From Salinarimonas ramus (GTDB lineage: Bacteria > Pseudomonadota > Alphaproteobacteria > Rhizobiales > Beijerinckiaceae), in contig NZ_BMMF01000003.1 of assembly GCF_014645695.1 (NCBI RefSeq), positions 390,091-454,090 on the forward strand: a stretch of 64,000 nucleotides of DNA. Direction: 5' to 3'. This document shows, in pieces, positions 51,125 through 60,166 of this stretch. Below the pieces are notes generated by a model that made no database searches, was not told the DNA's origin, and worked only from the letters and a program-made list of their open reading frames with translations. Every line of letters starts with the position of its first letter. Positions within the stretch are counted from its first letter, which is position 1. A program made the position numbers and the translations under genes.

Positions 51125-53395
51125 TTGCGCACCATGATCCGCTATGGCGGGCTCGCAATCCTGATCGCGGCGCTCGTCGTCCTCGCACTCCTGCCCTTCG
51201 CCTCCTCGTTCGTCGACGATTGGGCGCAGCGGGACGTGGAGCTGCGCTCGCAGCTCGTCTTCGCCGCCGCGCGCGAGCAGATCGAGGAGATGCGCGCGCA
51301 GGGCGACGCGGCCGCGCTCGACGCCCTGTTCGGGCGCATCGCCGCGGACGGGCGCATCGCCGCGATCGGCCTGTGCGAGGGCGGCGCGCTGACGCTGGCC
51401 ACCGGCGGCATGCCCGAGCGCTTCTCCTGCGAGGCCGCGCCCGCGGACGAGGCGGCGGGTCCGAGCCCCATCGCGCTCGACGGCCAGGCCGCCCTCGTCA
51501 CCGCCCACGCCCTCGAGGCTAACGGCGTGGGCGCCGCGCGCCTCGTGATCCTGCACGACCTCGCCTATATCGAGGAGCGCGCGGGCCAGGCGCGCATGGC
51601 GCTCGTCCTCGCCCTCGTCGCGGTGGGCTTCGGCGGCGCGGCGATCGCTTCCGTCCTCTCGATCTTCATCCTGGCGCGCTGGCGCCATTCCGTGCGCCAG
51701 GCGATCGAGGACGTGCGCGAGGGCCGCACCGAGGAGCAGGGCCCCTCGGACACGCAGATCGCCGAGGAGATCAAGGGCGCGCTCGGCGAGCTCGAGCTCG
51801 CCCGCCGGCAGATCGACACGGTCCACACCGTCTGGAACCCGGAGACGCTGCAGGTCGCGCTCGCCAACGAGCTGCCGGGCTCCGAGGTGATCGTCGTCTC
51901 CAACCGCGAGCCCTATATCCACAACCGCAAGGACGACGGCACGATCCAGGTCCAGCGCCCGGCGTCCGGCCTCGTCTCGGCGCTCGAGCCCGTCACCCGC
52001 GCCTGCGGCGGCACCTGGATCGCCCACGGCTCGGGCTCGGCCGATCGCGACTCCGTGGACGCCGACGACCGCGTCGGCGTCCCGCCCGCGAAGCCCACCT
52101 ACACGCTGCGCCGGCTCTGGCTCACCGACGAGGAGCAGGACGGCTATTATTACGGCTTCGCCAACGAGGGCCTCTGGCCGCTCTGCCACATCGCCTTCGT
52201 GCGCCCGATCTTCCGCGAGAGCGACTGGCGCTTCTACCGCTCCGTCAACGAAAAGTTCGCCGAGGCGGTGGTCGCCGAGGCCAAGCGCCCCGACCCCATA
52301 GTCCTCATCCAGGACTACCACCTCGCGCTCGCGCCGCGGATGATCCGCGACCGGCTGCCCAACGCCACCATCATCACCTTCTGGCACATCCCCTGGCCGA
52401 ACTCGGAGACGTTCGGGATCTGCCCGTGGAAGGAGGAGATCATCGACGGGCTGCTCGGCTCCTCGATCCTGGGCTTCCACACCCAGTTCCACTGCAACAA
52501 CTTCATCGAGACCGTCGATCGCTTCATGGAGAGCCGCATCGACCGCGAGAGCGATTCGATCTCGCTCGCCGGCCACGAGACCTTCGTGCGGCCCTACCCG
52601 ATCTCGATCGACTGGCCGCCGGCCGCGCTGGAGGGCCAGGCACCGGTGCCCGAGACCCGCACCACCGTGCGCGAGCGCCTCGGCCTCTCCCCCGACATCA
52701 AGCTCGGGGTCGGCATCGAGCGCTTCGACTACACGAAGGGCATCCTCGACCGCATGCGCGGCGTCGACGCCTTCCTGACGGAATATCCCGACTGGAAGGG
52801 CCGCTTCTGCTTCGCCCAGGTGGCGGCGCCCACCCGCGCCAAGCTCGCGAGCTACCGCAACCTCCAGGCCGAGGCCGAGGCGCTCGCCGACGAGATCAAC
52901 GCGCGCCACGGCGCCGACGGCTGGGAGCCGATCAAGCTCCTCGCCCGCCATCACGAGCCCGACGAGGTCTTCGAGCTCTTCCGCGCGGCGGACCTGTGCA
53001 TCGTCTCCTCCCTGCACGACGGCATGAACCTCGTCGCCAAGGAATTCGTGGCCTCGCGCGACGACGAGCAGGGCGTGCTCGTCCTCTCCGCCTTCGCCGG
53101 CGCCTCGCGGGAGCTCTCCGAGGCGCTCATCGTCAACCCCTACGACGCCTACGCCATGGGCCAGGTGATCCACCGGGCGCTCGCCATGGATTCCGGCGAG
53201 CAGCGCGAGCGCATGAAGGTGATGCGCGAGCAGGTGGAGGCGAAGAACGTCTACCGCTGGGCGGGGCAGATGCTGCTGGACGCCGCCCGCCTGCGCAAGA
53301 AGGAGCGCATCATGCGCCTCATCGACGCCAAGGAACGGCGCACCGACCGCAAGGGCGAGCGCCCCACCGACCGCAGGAGGAAGCCCGCCGCATGA
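51125..53395 (+). CDS. otsA: Trehalose-6-phosphate synthase with membrane sensor-like N-terminus
   Basis: Makes trehalose 6-phosphate from UDP-glucose and glucose 6-phosphate. The GT20 domain spans about residues 254-735 and has [47 protein letters not shown] and [11 protein letters not shown]. Unusually, 250 residues precede it: a membrane helix (6-28), a ~130-residue segment likely outside the membrane, a second helix (158-184) and a HAMP-like, coiled linker ([13 protein letters not shown]). This layout resembles a sensor kinase. Typical OtsA is ~460 aa. TTG 51125 fits GGAG at 51111; ATG 51134 is possible. Its stop overlaps otsB. Confidence 0.93.
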   Translation: MRTMIRYGGLAILIAALVVLALLPFASSFVDDWAQRDVELRSQLVFAAAREQIEEMRAQGDAAALDALFGRIAADGRIAAIGLCEGGALTLATGGMPERFSCEAAPADEAAGPSPIALDGQAALVTAHALEANGVGAARLVILHDLAYIEERAGQARMALVLALVAVGFGGAAIASVLSIFILARWRHSVRQAIEDVREGRTEEQGPSDTQIAEEIKGALGELELARRQIDTVHTVWNPETLQVALANELPGSEVIVVSNREPYIHNRKDDGTIQVQRPASGLVSALEPVTRACGGTWIAHGSGSADRDSVDADDRVGVPPAKPTYTLRRLWLTDEEQDGYYYGFANEGLWPLCHIAFVRPIFRESDWRFYRSVNEKFAEAVVAEAKRPDPIVLIQDYHLALAPRMIRDRLPNATIITFWHIPWPNSETFGICPWKEEIIDGLLGSSILGFHTQFHCNNFIETVDRFMESRIDRESDSISLAGHETFVRPYPISIDWPPAALEGQAPVPETRTTVRERLGLSPDIKLGVGIERFDYTKGILDRMRGVDAFLTEYPDWKGRFCFAQVAAPTRAKLASYRNLQAEAEALADEINARHGADGWEPIKLLARHHEPDEVFELFRAADLCIVSSLHDGMNLVAKEFVASRDDEQGVLVLSAFAGASRELSEALIVNPYDAYAMGQVIHRALAMDSGEQRERMKVMREQVEAKNVYRWAGQMLLDAARLRKKERIMRLIDAKERRTDRKGERPTDRRRKPAA

Positions 53396-54144
53396 CCGCT
53401 CCCCCGAACCACGCCCTCTTCCTCGATTTCGACGGCACCCTCGTCGAGATCGTCGACCGTCCCGACGCCGTCGCCGTCGGAGCCGGCGTCCCGCAGACGC
53501 TGGAGCGGCTCTCGCAGGCGCTGGGCGGCGCGCTCGCCATCGTCTCGGGCCGGCCGATCGCCTTCCTCGACGGGAAGCTCGCCCCCTTCCACGGCGACGC
53601 CGCCGGGCTCCACGGCGTCGAGCGCCGGCTCGCGGGCGTGCTGCATCCCTGCCGCCCGGAGGAGCACCCGGCGCTGCGTCGCGGCATCGCGGAGCTGCAC
53701 GAGGCACTCGACCCGATCGAGAACGTGATCATCGAGGACAAGGGCTGCTCTGTCGCCGTGCACTGGCGCATGGCGCCCGCCGAGGAGGCCCGCGCCAAGG
53801 GGCTCCTGGAGGACCTCGCCGCGCGGCTGGGCGCCGAGTACCGCATCCAGCACGGCAAGATGGTCGCCGAGATCCTGCCCGCCCTCTCCGGCAAGGGCCG
53901 GATCATCGCGCATTTCATGGAGAGCGCCCCCTATGCCGGCCGCCGCCCGGTCTTCATCGGCGACGACCTCACCGACGAGAACGGCTTCGAGACCGTGAAC
54001 CGGCTGGGCGGCGTCGCCGTGCGCATCGGCGACGGCGACACCTGCGCGAGCCACCGCCTCCCCGACGTCCCCGCCCTCTACGCGACGCTGGAGCGCTGGG
54101 CGAATGCGGGCGGCGTGGATCTCGAGGGCCTGCCGGAGGCGTGA
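53392..54144 (+). CDS. otsB: Trehalose-6-phosphate phosphatase
   Basis: HAD-family phosphatase of 250 aa that converts trehalose 6-phosphate to trehalose. Motif I is LFLDFDGTLVEI near residue 10, motif II is IVSGRP, the Lys motif is in IQHGKMVAEI and motif IV is FIGDDLTDENGF. The ATG overlaps the otsA stop (ATGA), so the two are translated together. Trehalose protects against osmotic and drying stress. Confidence 0.95.
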   Translation: MTAPPNHALFLDFDGTLVEIVDRPDAVAVGAGVPQTLERLSQALGGALAIVSGRPIAFLDGKLAPFHGDAAGLHGVERRLAGVLHPCRPEEHPALRRGIAELHEALDPIENVIIEDKGCSVAVHWRMAPAEEARAKGLLEDLAARLGAEYRIQHGKMVAEILPALSGKGRIIAHFMESAPYAGRRPVFIGDDLTDENGFETVNRLGGVAVRIGDGDTCASHRLPDVPALYATLERWANAGGVDLEGLPEA

Positions 54145-54324
54145 TGTCTCGCGCGCGGGTCGACCGAGATCTCGGCGACCGCGCAGAAGAGGCTCGCCGG
54201 AGCGAAGATCACGGCAAAGCAAATGGCGGAAGTACGGGAACCGGTAGCGCATGCCGCGGCGAGAAGCTCTGGGCATCGCGCGGCTCGAGTCACGCGATCT
54301 CGGCAAGCTCATGTCGGGTAAAGC

Positions 54325-54338
54325 TGGCGGACAGGGCG
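54325..54338. repeat. Putative attL, 14-bp direct repeat
   Basis: TGGCGGACAGGGCG, identical to 60167-60180. It matches the acceptor-stem end of tRNA-Ser-like genes in reverse orientation. No complete tRNA is present here, so the site may be a secondary or rearranged one. Confidence 0.5.
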
Positions 54339-54459
54339 TCCGTCGTACTATAACCTCTGGGCGTTCATATGCGTCCGCCATGTGCGCTCGAATGCCTTGC
54401 GCTGTATGGCTTTCCTGTTATCTTCGTCCGTGGCTGTTCACCACAATCCGCGCCTTCGG

Positions 54460-54501
54460 GTGGGGAAGCCGGTGGGGAAGGGTGGGGAACGAGGTGGGGA
54501 A
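54460..54501 (+). repeat. Four GTGGGGAA repeats, candidate integrase arm sites
   Basis: Copies start at 54460, 54472, 54482 and 54494 (spacing 12, 10, 12). Two further copies lie near the other end at 60092 and 60104 (spacing 12). Regular short direct repeats near both ends of an element are typical of arm-type integrase or excisionase binding sites. Confidence 0.5.
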
Positions 54502-54506
54502 GCGCC

Positions 54507-55697
54507 ATGCCGGTTCAAGCCAACAAGCTCAGCGCTCGCGCGGTGGCGACGCTCGCCAAGCCCGGTCGTCATTCGGACGGCGGCGGACTCTACCTCAACG
54601 TCACGCCGACCGGCGCGCGGTCGTGGGTCTTCATGTGGAAGGTGGCGGGCAAGCGGCGCGAGATGGGGCTCGGGCCGTTGCGTGACGTGCCGCTCGCCAA
54701 GGCACGGGAGCTTGCCGCCGACGCGCGCAGGATGGTTCGCGACGGAGCCGACCCGCTCGCCGCCCGCGAGCCGCCGAAGGTGATGACGTTCGGCGAAGCC
54801 GCCGACGCGCTCATCACCAGCATGTCGGCGTCGTGGCGGAACGCCAAACACCGGGCGCAATGGGAAATGACGCTGCGTGACTACTGCGCGCCAATGCGCA
54901 CCAAGCCGGTCGACGAGGTCGGCACCGACGACGTGCTCGCGGTGCTCCAGCCCATCTGGCAATCGAAGGCCGAGACCGCGTCTCGCCTCCGCGGTCGCAT
55001 CGAGCGGGTGCTCGATTACGCCAAGGCGCGTGGGCTGCGCACGGGCGAGAATCCGGCGCGCTGGCGCGGGCATCTCGACGCAATTCTGCCCCGTCCGAAG
55101 AAGCTGACCCGCGGCCATCATCGGGCAATGCCGTTCGACGACGTTCCTGCCTTCATGTCGCGTCTGCGCGACCGCGTGGGCGTCTCGGCGCGGGCGCTGG
55201 AGTTCCTCGTGCTCACTGCGGCGCGGTCGGGCGAAGTGCTCGGGATGCGCTGGAGCGAGGTCGACTTCGACGCCGCGGTGTGGAGCGTGCCCGCCGAGCG
55301 CATGAAGGGCGGGCGGGCGCACCGCGTACCGCTCACCGACCGTGCCGTCGACATCCTCGTCGAACTGAACAAGGCTGCCGTCGGCGAGTACGTGTTCCCG
55401 GGCATGAAGCTGAATCGCCCGCTGTCGGTCATGGCGCTGGAAATGGTTCTCCGGCGCATGAAGGTCGACTTCACCGTGCACGGCTTCCGGTCGGCCTTCC
55501 GCGACTGGGCGGGCGAGCGAACGCCTTTCCCGCGCGAGATAGCCGAAGCGGCACTCGCCCATCTCGTCGGCGACGAGGTCGAGCGGGCTTATCGGCGGGG
55601 CGATGCTCTGGAGAAGCGGCGCGCGCTGATGACTGCATGGTCCGACTTCGTCGAACGGCGCTCGGCTTCCGTTGTCGAGTTGCTGAGGCGGGCATGA
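54507..55697 (+). CDS. Tyrosine-type site-specific integrase (P4 type)
   Basis: Recombinase of 396 aa that inserts and excises the element. The N-terminal DUF4102-like arm domain has HSDGGGLYLNVTPTGARSWV. The catalytic domain has Arg in LTAARSGEVLGMRWSEVDF, HGFRSAFRDWAGERTPFPRE (HxxR) and the nucleophile region VERAYRRGDALEKRRALM. All catalytic residues look present, so it may be active. ATG 54507 gives the family-like N-terminus (VQANKLSARAVATLAKPGRH); an upstream frame from 54369 is rejected. The next gene overlaps by 4 nt. Confidence 0.95.
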   Translation: MPVQANKLSARAVATLAKPGRHSDGGGLYLNVTPTGARSWVFMWKVAGKRREMGLGPLRDVPLAKARELAADARRMVRDGADPLAAREPPKVMTFGEAADALITSMSASWRNAKHRAQWEMTLRDYCAPMRTKPVDEVGTDDVLAVLQPIWQSKAETASRLRGRIERVLDYAKARGLRTGENPARWRGHLDAILPRPKKLTRGHHRAMPFDDVPAFMSRLRDRVGVSARALEFLVLTAARSGEVLGMRWSEVDFDAAVWSVPAERMKGGRAHRVPLTDRAVDILVELNKAAVGEYVFPGMKLNRPLSVMALEMVLRRMKVDFTVHGFRSAFRDWAGERTPFPREIAEAALAHLVGDEVERAYRRGDALEKRRALMTAWSDFVERRSASVVELLRRA

Positions 55698-56203
55698 GTG
55701 CGCATTCCCGCCACGGCGGTGCGCGTTCGAACGCCGGTCGCAAGCCGGTGCTCGAGCCGCTACAGCGCGTGCTCGTCGGCGCGTGGTGTCAGCAGATACA
55801 GGACGCGGCGTCGGCTGCCGCTGCTGATTCGCGGATGCGGAATGAGGTCCTTCAACGCTGGAAGTCCGCTGAACCAAGCCTTTCTGATATCGACATTTGG
55901 GCATATTTCATAGAACACTGGGCAAATATTCAGAGACTTGCAAAGGAAGGCAAGCTCCCGGAAGGTTTCACTCGTACACAAGAATTTGAAGACGACCAGC
56001 TAGAGCATGAAGTTGCGGAATTTCGAAACCGTCGAAAGCTTTTGGGCTCTGTGCAAAAGCGAGTCTTAAAGCGCCCGAAAGGCATCAGGAACTCCATAAT
56101 TGCTGAGATTTCGCGGCGCGCGAGTGAGGAATTCGGTGTGCTCGTAACGCGTCGGCTCGTGGACGAGTGCTGGAAGGAGTACCGCAAGCACTTCCCAACT
56201 TGA
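55694..56203 (+). CDS. Hypothetical protein of the element (169 aa)
   Basis: I do not recognise this protein. It is helical and charged, with lower GC in its second half than the flanking genes. The N-terminus (HSRHGGARSNAGRKPVLEPL) resembles the AGRK-type start of phage small terminase or DNA-binding proteins. The middle (DIWAYFIEHWANIQRL) and C-terminus (RASEEFGVLVTRRLVDECWK) suggest a winged-helix-like fold. The ATGA overlap with the integrase suggests coupled expression. Confidence 0.65.
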   Translation: MSAHSRHGGARSNAGRKPVLEPLQRVLVGAWCQQIQDAASAAAADSRMRNEVLQRWKSAEPSLSDIDIWAYFIEHWANIQRLAKEGKLPEGFTRTQEFEDDQLEHEVAEFRNRRKLLGSVQKRVLKRPKGIRNSIIAEISRRASEEFGVLVTRRLVDECWKEYRKHFPT

Positions 56204-56311
56204 ATTCCGTCCGTAACGCCGAATCGGTCCCGCGCGGTTTCCTATGAGTCCGTGCGTGCCGGGATTGACCGCGTCGACGACGTGGCCGGTACCAAAAGGA
56301 CCGAAACGGAA

Positions 56312-56515
56312 ATGAACGATAAGTCAACATCTACTCGCAACGTTGCACCGCTCGGGCTCGGCGTCTCGGACGCTGCAAGAGCCGCTGGCGTCGGGCGCAC
56401 CGCAGTTTACGAAGCGCTGAAGAGCGGTGCGCTCGTGGCCCGGAAACTCGGGCGGCGCACAATCATCCTCATCGACGACCTCAACGCGTGGCTCGCGTCG
56501 CTGCCGCGCATGTGA
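56312..56515 (+). CDS. HTH (MerR/excisionase-like) DNA-binding protein
   Basis: Small DNA-binding protein of 67 aa. It has the HTH_17/excisionase pattern: LGVSDAARAAGVGRTAVYEA, LKSGALVARKLGRRTIILID and DLNAWLASLPRM. Such proteins act as recombination directionality factors or local repressors. Its position next to the integrase supports an Xis or AlpA-like role, which is inference. ATG 56312 was chosen over 56252 because the core starts there. Confidence 0.8.
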   Translation: MNDKSTSTRNVAPLGLGVSDAARAAGVGRTAVYEALKSGALVARKLGRRTIILIDDLNAWLASLPRM

Positions 56516-56575
56516 CCTGAACGCCCGAAAAAGGGCGGCGGGCGCAGAAGCGACCCGCCGATAAGGATTAAGCCA

Positions 56576-56779
56576 ATGAAGACTTACCACGACCGGCCTC
56601 GCAGCGCGAGGCGGAACGGAACCGGCTTGCCGCTCGGGCAGCCGACCTTGTTCGACTGGTCGCGTAACCGCGACCTCCTTTCCAACCCCGCTGTCCGGCG
56701 CGTCGCCCGGCGCGGCCTCTCCCCGGCGTTGGCGCTCGCCATCGCTGAACTTGCTGGCCTCGGGAGTCGCGAACGATGA
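56576..56779 (+). CDS. Hypothetical small protein of the element (67 aa)
   Basis: Basic protein with QPTLFDWSRNRDLL near residue 23 and a C-terminal helix (RGLSPALALAIAELAGLG). Similar short proteins are common on integrated elements of alphaproteobacteria, between the excisionase-like and winged-helix genes; the function is unknown. AAGGA precedes the start. It overlaps the next gene by 4 nt. Confidence 0.6.
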   Translation: MKTYHDRPRSARRNGTGLPLGQPTLFDWSRNRDLLSNPAVRRVARRGLSPALALAIAELAGLGSRER

Positions 56780-57099
56780 CCGAGAAGAAGACCTGCCTGC
56801 GGGCCATCCCCCGGGTCGTCGCCGAGATTGTCGGCGGCAAGCGGTTCCGCGTCGTCGGACGGGACGCCGAGACCCTGCTCCTGCTCGTCCGGCGAGGCGA
56901 GCGCGGCGTCACCGCATTCGACTTCCCGGGCGGGCCGGCGTTCCGGCTCGGCGCCTACGTGCACGACCTCCGCCGCGAAGGGCTCGGCATTCGGACCGAA
57001 CGCGAACCACACGACGGCGGCACTCACGCGCGATACGTGCTCGAGACGCCGGTCACGGTCATCGGCGTCGACGTCGGCGTGTCGTCGGCCGCCGCGTAG
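56776..57099 (+). CDS. Winged-helix domain protein (107 aa)
   Basis: Small protein with the pattern of a winged-helix DNA-binding domain: TLLLLVRRGERGVTAFDFPG, RLGAYVHDLRREGLGIRTER and EPHDGGTHARYVLETPV. These are frequent next to replication-type genes on prophage-like elements. It is translationally coupled to the preceding gene (ATGA). The target is unknown. Confidence 0.7.
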   Translation: MTEKKTCLRAIPRVVAEIVGGKRFRVVGRDAETLLLLVRRGERGVTAFDFPGGPAFRLGAYVHDLRREGLGIRTEREPHDGGTHARYVLETPVTVIGVDVGVSSAAA

Positions 57100-57222
57100 C
57101 GGATAGCCGCTCATCGACAATCGGGGCGCGGAGAGCGGCGGCGGCGACGGCGCTGCCGCGCCCCTCCTGCGGTCGACCGCGTCTCGCCCGCCACGGGGCT
57201 TGCAGGCGCGATGGAGAACATC

Positions 57223-57663
57223 ATGCCGAAGCACAACGCGAAGGGTCGCTCGAAGAACCAACAGCGCTTTGTCGCGCTCCCGCTCTACATGCTGCGGTCC
57301 GCGGCCTGGCGCAGCCTCTCCCCGGTGGCGCGATGCGCCTTCATCGAGGTGGCGTCGCTGTACAACGGCGGAAACAATGGACGCCTCGCGCTGTCCGCGC
57401 GGGACGCCGCCGAGCGCATCGGCTGCTCGAAGGACACCGCGGCCCGCGCGCTCGCGGCGTTGACCGAGCGCGGCTTCATCGAGCAAACGCGCCCGGGTTC
57501 GTTCCACCGGAAGACGCCGCACGCCGCCGAGTACCGGCTGACGCTCTACTCGTGCGACCAATCGGGCGCGCTTCCGTCCCGTGCTTTCGCCCGCTGGCAG
57601 CCCAATGAAAAGCAAAAGCCGGTCTTACCGCAGGGACAGCCGGTCTTATCTCAGGGACAGTAG
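57223..57663 (+). CDS. Replication-type helix-turn-helix protein
   Basis: Protein of 146 aa resembling the N-terminal HTH part of plasmid/phage replication initiators. It has RFVALPLYMLRSAAWRSLSP, VARCAFIEVASLYNGGNNGR, and the HTH LSARDAAERIGCSKDTAARA with ALTERGFIEQTRPGSFHRK. ATG 57223 has GGAG 6 nt upstream; 57211 is another in-frame ATG. The C-terminus ends with a repeated short unit (PVLPQGQPVLSQGQ). It may initiate replication or regulate the element. Confidence 0.75.
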   Translation: MPKHNAKGRSKNQQRFVALPLYMLRSAAWRSLSPVARCAFIEVASLYNGGNNGRLALSARDAAERIGCSKDTAARALAALTERGFIEQTRPGSFHRKTPHAAEYRLTLYSCDQSGALPSRAFARWQPNEKQKPVLPQGQPVLSQGQ

Positions 57664-57852
57664 CGAGGTCCGCGCAACAATATTGCGCGTTTTGTCCCTC
57701 TCATCGGACTGCTGCCCGGTTTCACGATGGTTCCACGGTCTTACTAAGGGGACACATATAATTTACCATAGGAGGTGCGCAGCTCGGCGGCGAGCGGATG
57801 CTCGACGAGTTGGTCGCGCCCGTGCCCGACAGACGCGCCGGAGGTCGACGAG

Positions 57853-58368
57853 ATGGCGAAGACGAAGCAGCCCGCGGCGCCCGAACCGCGGCGCCTGCCG
57901 GTCCAGAACGGGACGCCGACCATGAAGCACATCGGCGGCGGCTCCAACGACGCGTGGAACGGGCGCCTGCTCGCAACGGCTCTCGGATACGCGCTGCCGG
58001 GTGGCGCGGACCGCACGGCGGACGCGGACGAGAAAATAATCGGTGCCGTCACGGCGCTCATGGACATGAAGCCGACCGACCCCACGGAAGGGATGCTCGT
58101 CGCGCAGATGCTCGCCGCCAACAGCGCGGCGCTCGAGTTGTACCGCCGGGCGTGGATACCGGAGCAGACGTTCGAAGCGAGGACGCGTTTCCTCGCGCTC
58201 GCGGACAAGGCCGCGCGGACGGTCGGCACGCTCGCCGAGAGTTTGACGAAGTATCGGACGCGGGGCCGGCAGACGGTGGTCGTCCAGCACGTCAACGTCG
58301 GCGACGGCGGGCAGGCGGTCGTCGCTGGAGAGATGAGCACACGGGGAGGGCTGCATGGCGGGAAGTGA
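57853..58368 (+). CDS. Hypothetical phage-like protein (171 aa)
   Basis: I cannot name the family. The N-terminus is basic and proline-rich (AKTKQPAAPEPRRLPVQNG). The core is helical (VTALMDMKPTDPTEGMLVAQ, NSAALELYRRAWIPEQTFEA), and the C-terminus has VVVQHVNVGDGGQAVVAGEM, a strand-rich tail. Genes like this occur before HGGxSTG-type proteins on prophage elements. The end overlaps the next gene by 14 nt. Confidence 0.6.
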   Translation: MAKTKQPAAPEPRRLPVQNGTPTMKHIGGGSNDAWNGRLLATALGYALPGGADRTADADEKIIGAVTALMDMKPTDPTEGMLVAQMLAANSAALELYRRAWIPEQTFEARTRFLALADKAARTVGTLAESLTKYRTRGRQTVVVQHVNVGDGGQAVVAGEMSTRGGLHGGK

Positions 58369-58624
58369 GGTCAACCCCATGCGCAGCGCCCATGCTGCTC
58401 CCCGATGCCGCGGCAGGGCGAAACGGACCGGCGAGCCGTGCCGCGCGCCCGCCGTCCGGGGCTGGTGCGTTTGCCGCATGCACGGAGCCGGTGGCGGGGC
58501 TGCGATGGGCCCTAGAAACGGCCGGTTCAAGACGGGGCTCTACACATGCGAGGCCATCGAGATGCGTCGCCTCGTCTACGCCCTTGCCCGTGAGGCCCGA
58601 AAGGTCGAGGAGGTGGTCGGGTGA
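58355..58624 (+). CDS. HGGxSTG-like Cys/His protein
   Basis: Small protein of 89 aa. It has two cysteine pairs (RCRGRAKRTGEPCRAPAV and GWCVCRMHGAGGG), a pattern close to the C-x(n)-C ... C-x-x-HGG zinc-like motif of HGGxSTG phage proteins. The segment GPRNGRFKTGLYTCEA also fits that family. It is common on prophages, with unknown function. It ends where GC content drops sharply. Confidence 0.7.
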   Translation: MAGSEVNPMRSAHAAPRCRGRAKRTGEPCRAPAVRGWCVCRMHGAGGGAAMGPRNGRFKTGLYTCEAIEMRRLVYALAREARKVEEVVG

Positions 58625-58709
58625 GCAGTGCCGCTCAACGGCTAATGGCCTTGAGTAGATGATCACTTTAACATTCAATAATCTACCCAAGATGCAACAA
58701 AAACAATTC

Positions 58710-59621
58710 TCATACAAACCACACTCCATTATCAAAGTTACTGATTGTTGCATTCTTATTTTCAGCGCTTTCAGAAAAACCAATTAAAACATCAGCGCGG
58801 CTAACTCCGGAATTCAGTTGCAACTCCCAATATTCCTTCCCAATTGCGTCAGGCAACCTATCGAGTACGTTTTGATAAAGGGCATCGACAAATCCCGCAT
58901 CTGTTTGAGCTGTAGAAAAACGGTTCATGAATTCTGGAGAGTTGATAAATCCCCAAGCCACTTCGGCAAGTGAAGTCCCGGCGTCCAGAGCACGGGTCCA
59001 CGCTCCCAAGCCTGCTGGGTCAGGAACACGATTCAACGCAGCCTCATAAAGACGATATGCCCTACCCGCCGTTCCTTCGAAATCAAATGCTAGAATGCCG
59101 TCAGCAAACCCGATTCGTTCGACTTGATTTAGTCTATCAGATCCGTCTGGGCCGCTAACAATAATGTCACCGCCCAGTCTCGAAACGCTATAATGTCCAC
59201 CAAATCCTGAGAACAGCGCAATATCGATTCCTGATCCGCCGCTGATATAATCATTACCGCCGTACCCTCTGATTACATCATTGAATTCACTGCCATAAAA
59301 ACTATCAACTCCACCAAGAAGGAACGAGATGTCGGACAGGCGCGCTAGCGTCTGTTCGATCTGGGCAAATGATCCCGAAATCTGAAGACCGGACAACTTT
59401 CCTAGAGGGCTTTGATCAGCTTCATAAAAGGTAAAAGCATTTACACTTGCAAAACTACTACCAAAAAAACCCTCGACTAAGATATAAATACCCGTGTTCG
59501 GGTCGCGCCCCAAAACAGCACTTGTCGACTCCGATATGAGTACTGGGTCTGCAACAACCGGAAACGATGATACGCCGTCCTGCATTTGCAAAGGACGGCT
59601 GTAAGCATTGATAATCGGCAT
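58710..59621 (-). CDS. RTX-type calcium-binding protein with DUF4214 domain
   Basis: Protein of 303 aa, probably secreted by a type I system because it has no signal peptide. A short RTX block (DVIRGYGGNDYISGGSGIDI, near 110) carries glycine-aspartate nonapeptides, followed by a DUF4214 domain with two units (YRLYEAALNRVPDPAGLGAW and LYQNVLDRLPDAIGKEYWEL). The gene is far richer in A+T than everything around it and is on the opposite strand from the rest of the element, so it looks like recently acquired cargo. GAGG precedes the start. Its role (S-layer or adhesion) is only inferred. Confidence 0.85.
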   Translation of the reverse strand: MPIINAYSRPLQMQDGVSSFPVVADPVLISESTSAVLGRDPNTGIYILVEGFFGSSFASVNAFTFYEADQSPLGKLSGLQISGSFAQIEQTLARLSDISFLLGGVDSFYGSEFNDVIRGYGGNDYISGGSGIDIALFSGFGGHYSVSRLGGDIIVSGPDGSDRLNQVERIGFADGILAFDFEGTAGRAYRLYEAALNRVPDPAGLGAWTRALDAGTSLAEVAWGFINSPEFMNRFSTAQTDAGFVDALYQNVLDRLPDAIGKEYWELQLNSGVSRADVLIGFSESAENKNATISNFDNGVWFV

Positions 59622-59755
59622 GTCAGACCTCGACCTTTCATCTGAGTCGTGGATACCGACGCCCGCGCATCGGCTACTGCCGCTGACGCTGCTCTCGACC
59701 CAGCAAGAAAACGGAAACGTTCGAGTTCCACAACCCCAGCCGCGCCCCGAGCCTC

Positions 59756-60012
59756 TCAGCGCTCGACAAGCCTGTCAAGATGAGTAATGCCCCACAGAGG
59801 CAACTTGCTCGCTACGTTTTTCCGCCTGCTGGAGCCGCGCGCGATCCGCTCGGCAATGGCGCGGGCCTTCTTGCGCGGCCGCCTCCCAATCGCCAACCGG
59901 CGAGCACCTTCCGCGAAGTAGAGGCAAAAGATAGGACTGCGGCATCGATTAACACGAACGCCTCGTCGAGCGCGCGGACGGTGCAGGGCGGCGTCGGGAT
60001 GGCGTTGGGCAT
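59756..60012 (-). pseudogene. Frameshifted small hypothetical gene
   Basis: From ATG 60012 one frame reads PNAIPTPPCTVRALDEAFVL; after an AAAA run at 59925-59928 the next frame continues as CLYFAEGARRLAIGRRPRKK and ARAIAERIARG. The joined protein would fit a common alphaproteobacterial short family whose members end with a YFE...R-x(n)-A-x-x-IA pattern. A one-base slip in the homopolymer is the likely cause; it could also be a sequencing error. Confidence 0.4.
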
Positions 60013-60091
60013 GGTGGCCTCCAGACAGGGCACTCCAACATCGACTGAGGAAGGTTCGCCAAGCAGAAACCGCGGCAATCGAGCGCGCCGG

Positions 60092-60111
60092 GTGGGGAAC
60101 GCGGTGGGGAA
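60092..60111 (+). repeat. Two GTGGGGAA repeats near the right end
   Basis: Copies at 60092-60099 and 60104-60111 match those before the integrase (54460-54501). They are candidate arm-type sites for the integrase. Confidence 0.45.
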
Positions 60112-60166
60112 GACGCCTGCGCTCAGCGGAAAACATTTCATGGACCAACGGCTTGAGCCGAAATGG

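Larger units (their letters stand above)
54145..54506 (+). other. Left end of an integrated element (no gene)
   Basis: These 360 nt hold no convincing gene. They contain the left copy of a 14-bp direct repeat (54325-54338) and four GTGGGGAA repeats just before the integrase start. A TATAAC-like stretch near 54349 could be part of the integrase promoter. Confidence 0.5.

Noticed and set aside
57599..57663. Possible short tandem repeat or CRISPR-like unit at the end of the replication-type gene
   Set aside because: Only two imperfect 15-20 nt units inside the coding region; no spacer-repeat array. No CRISPR array was seen anywhere in the window.
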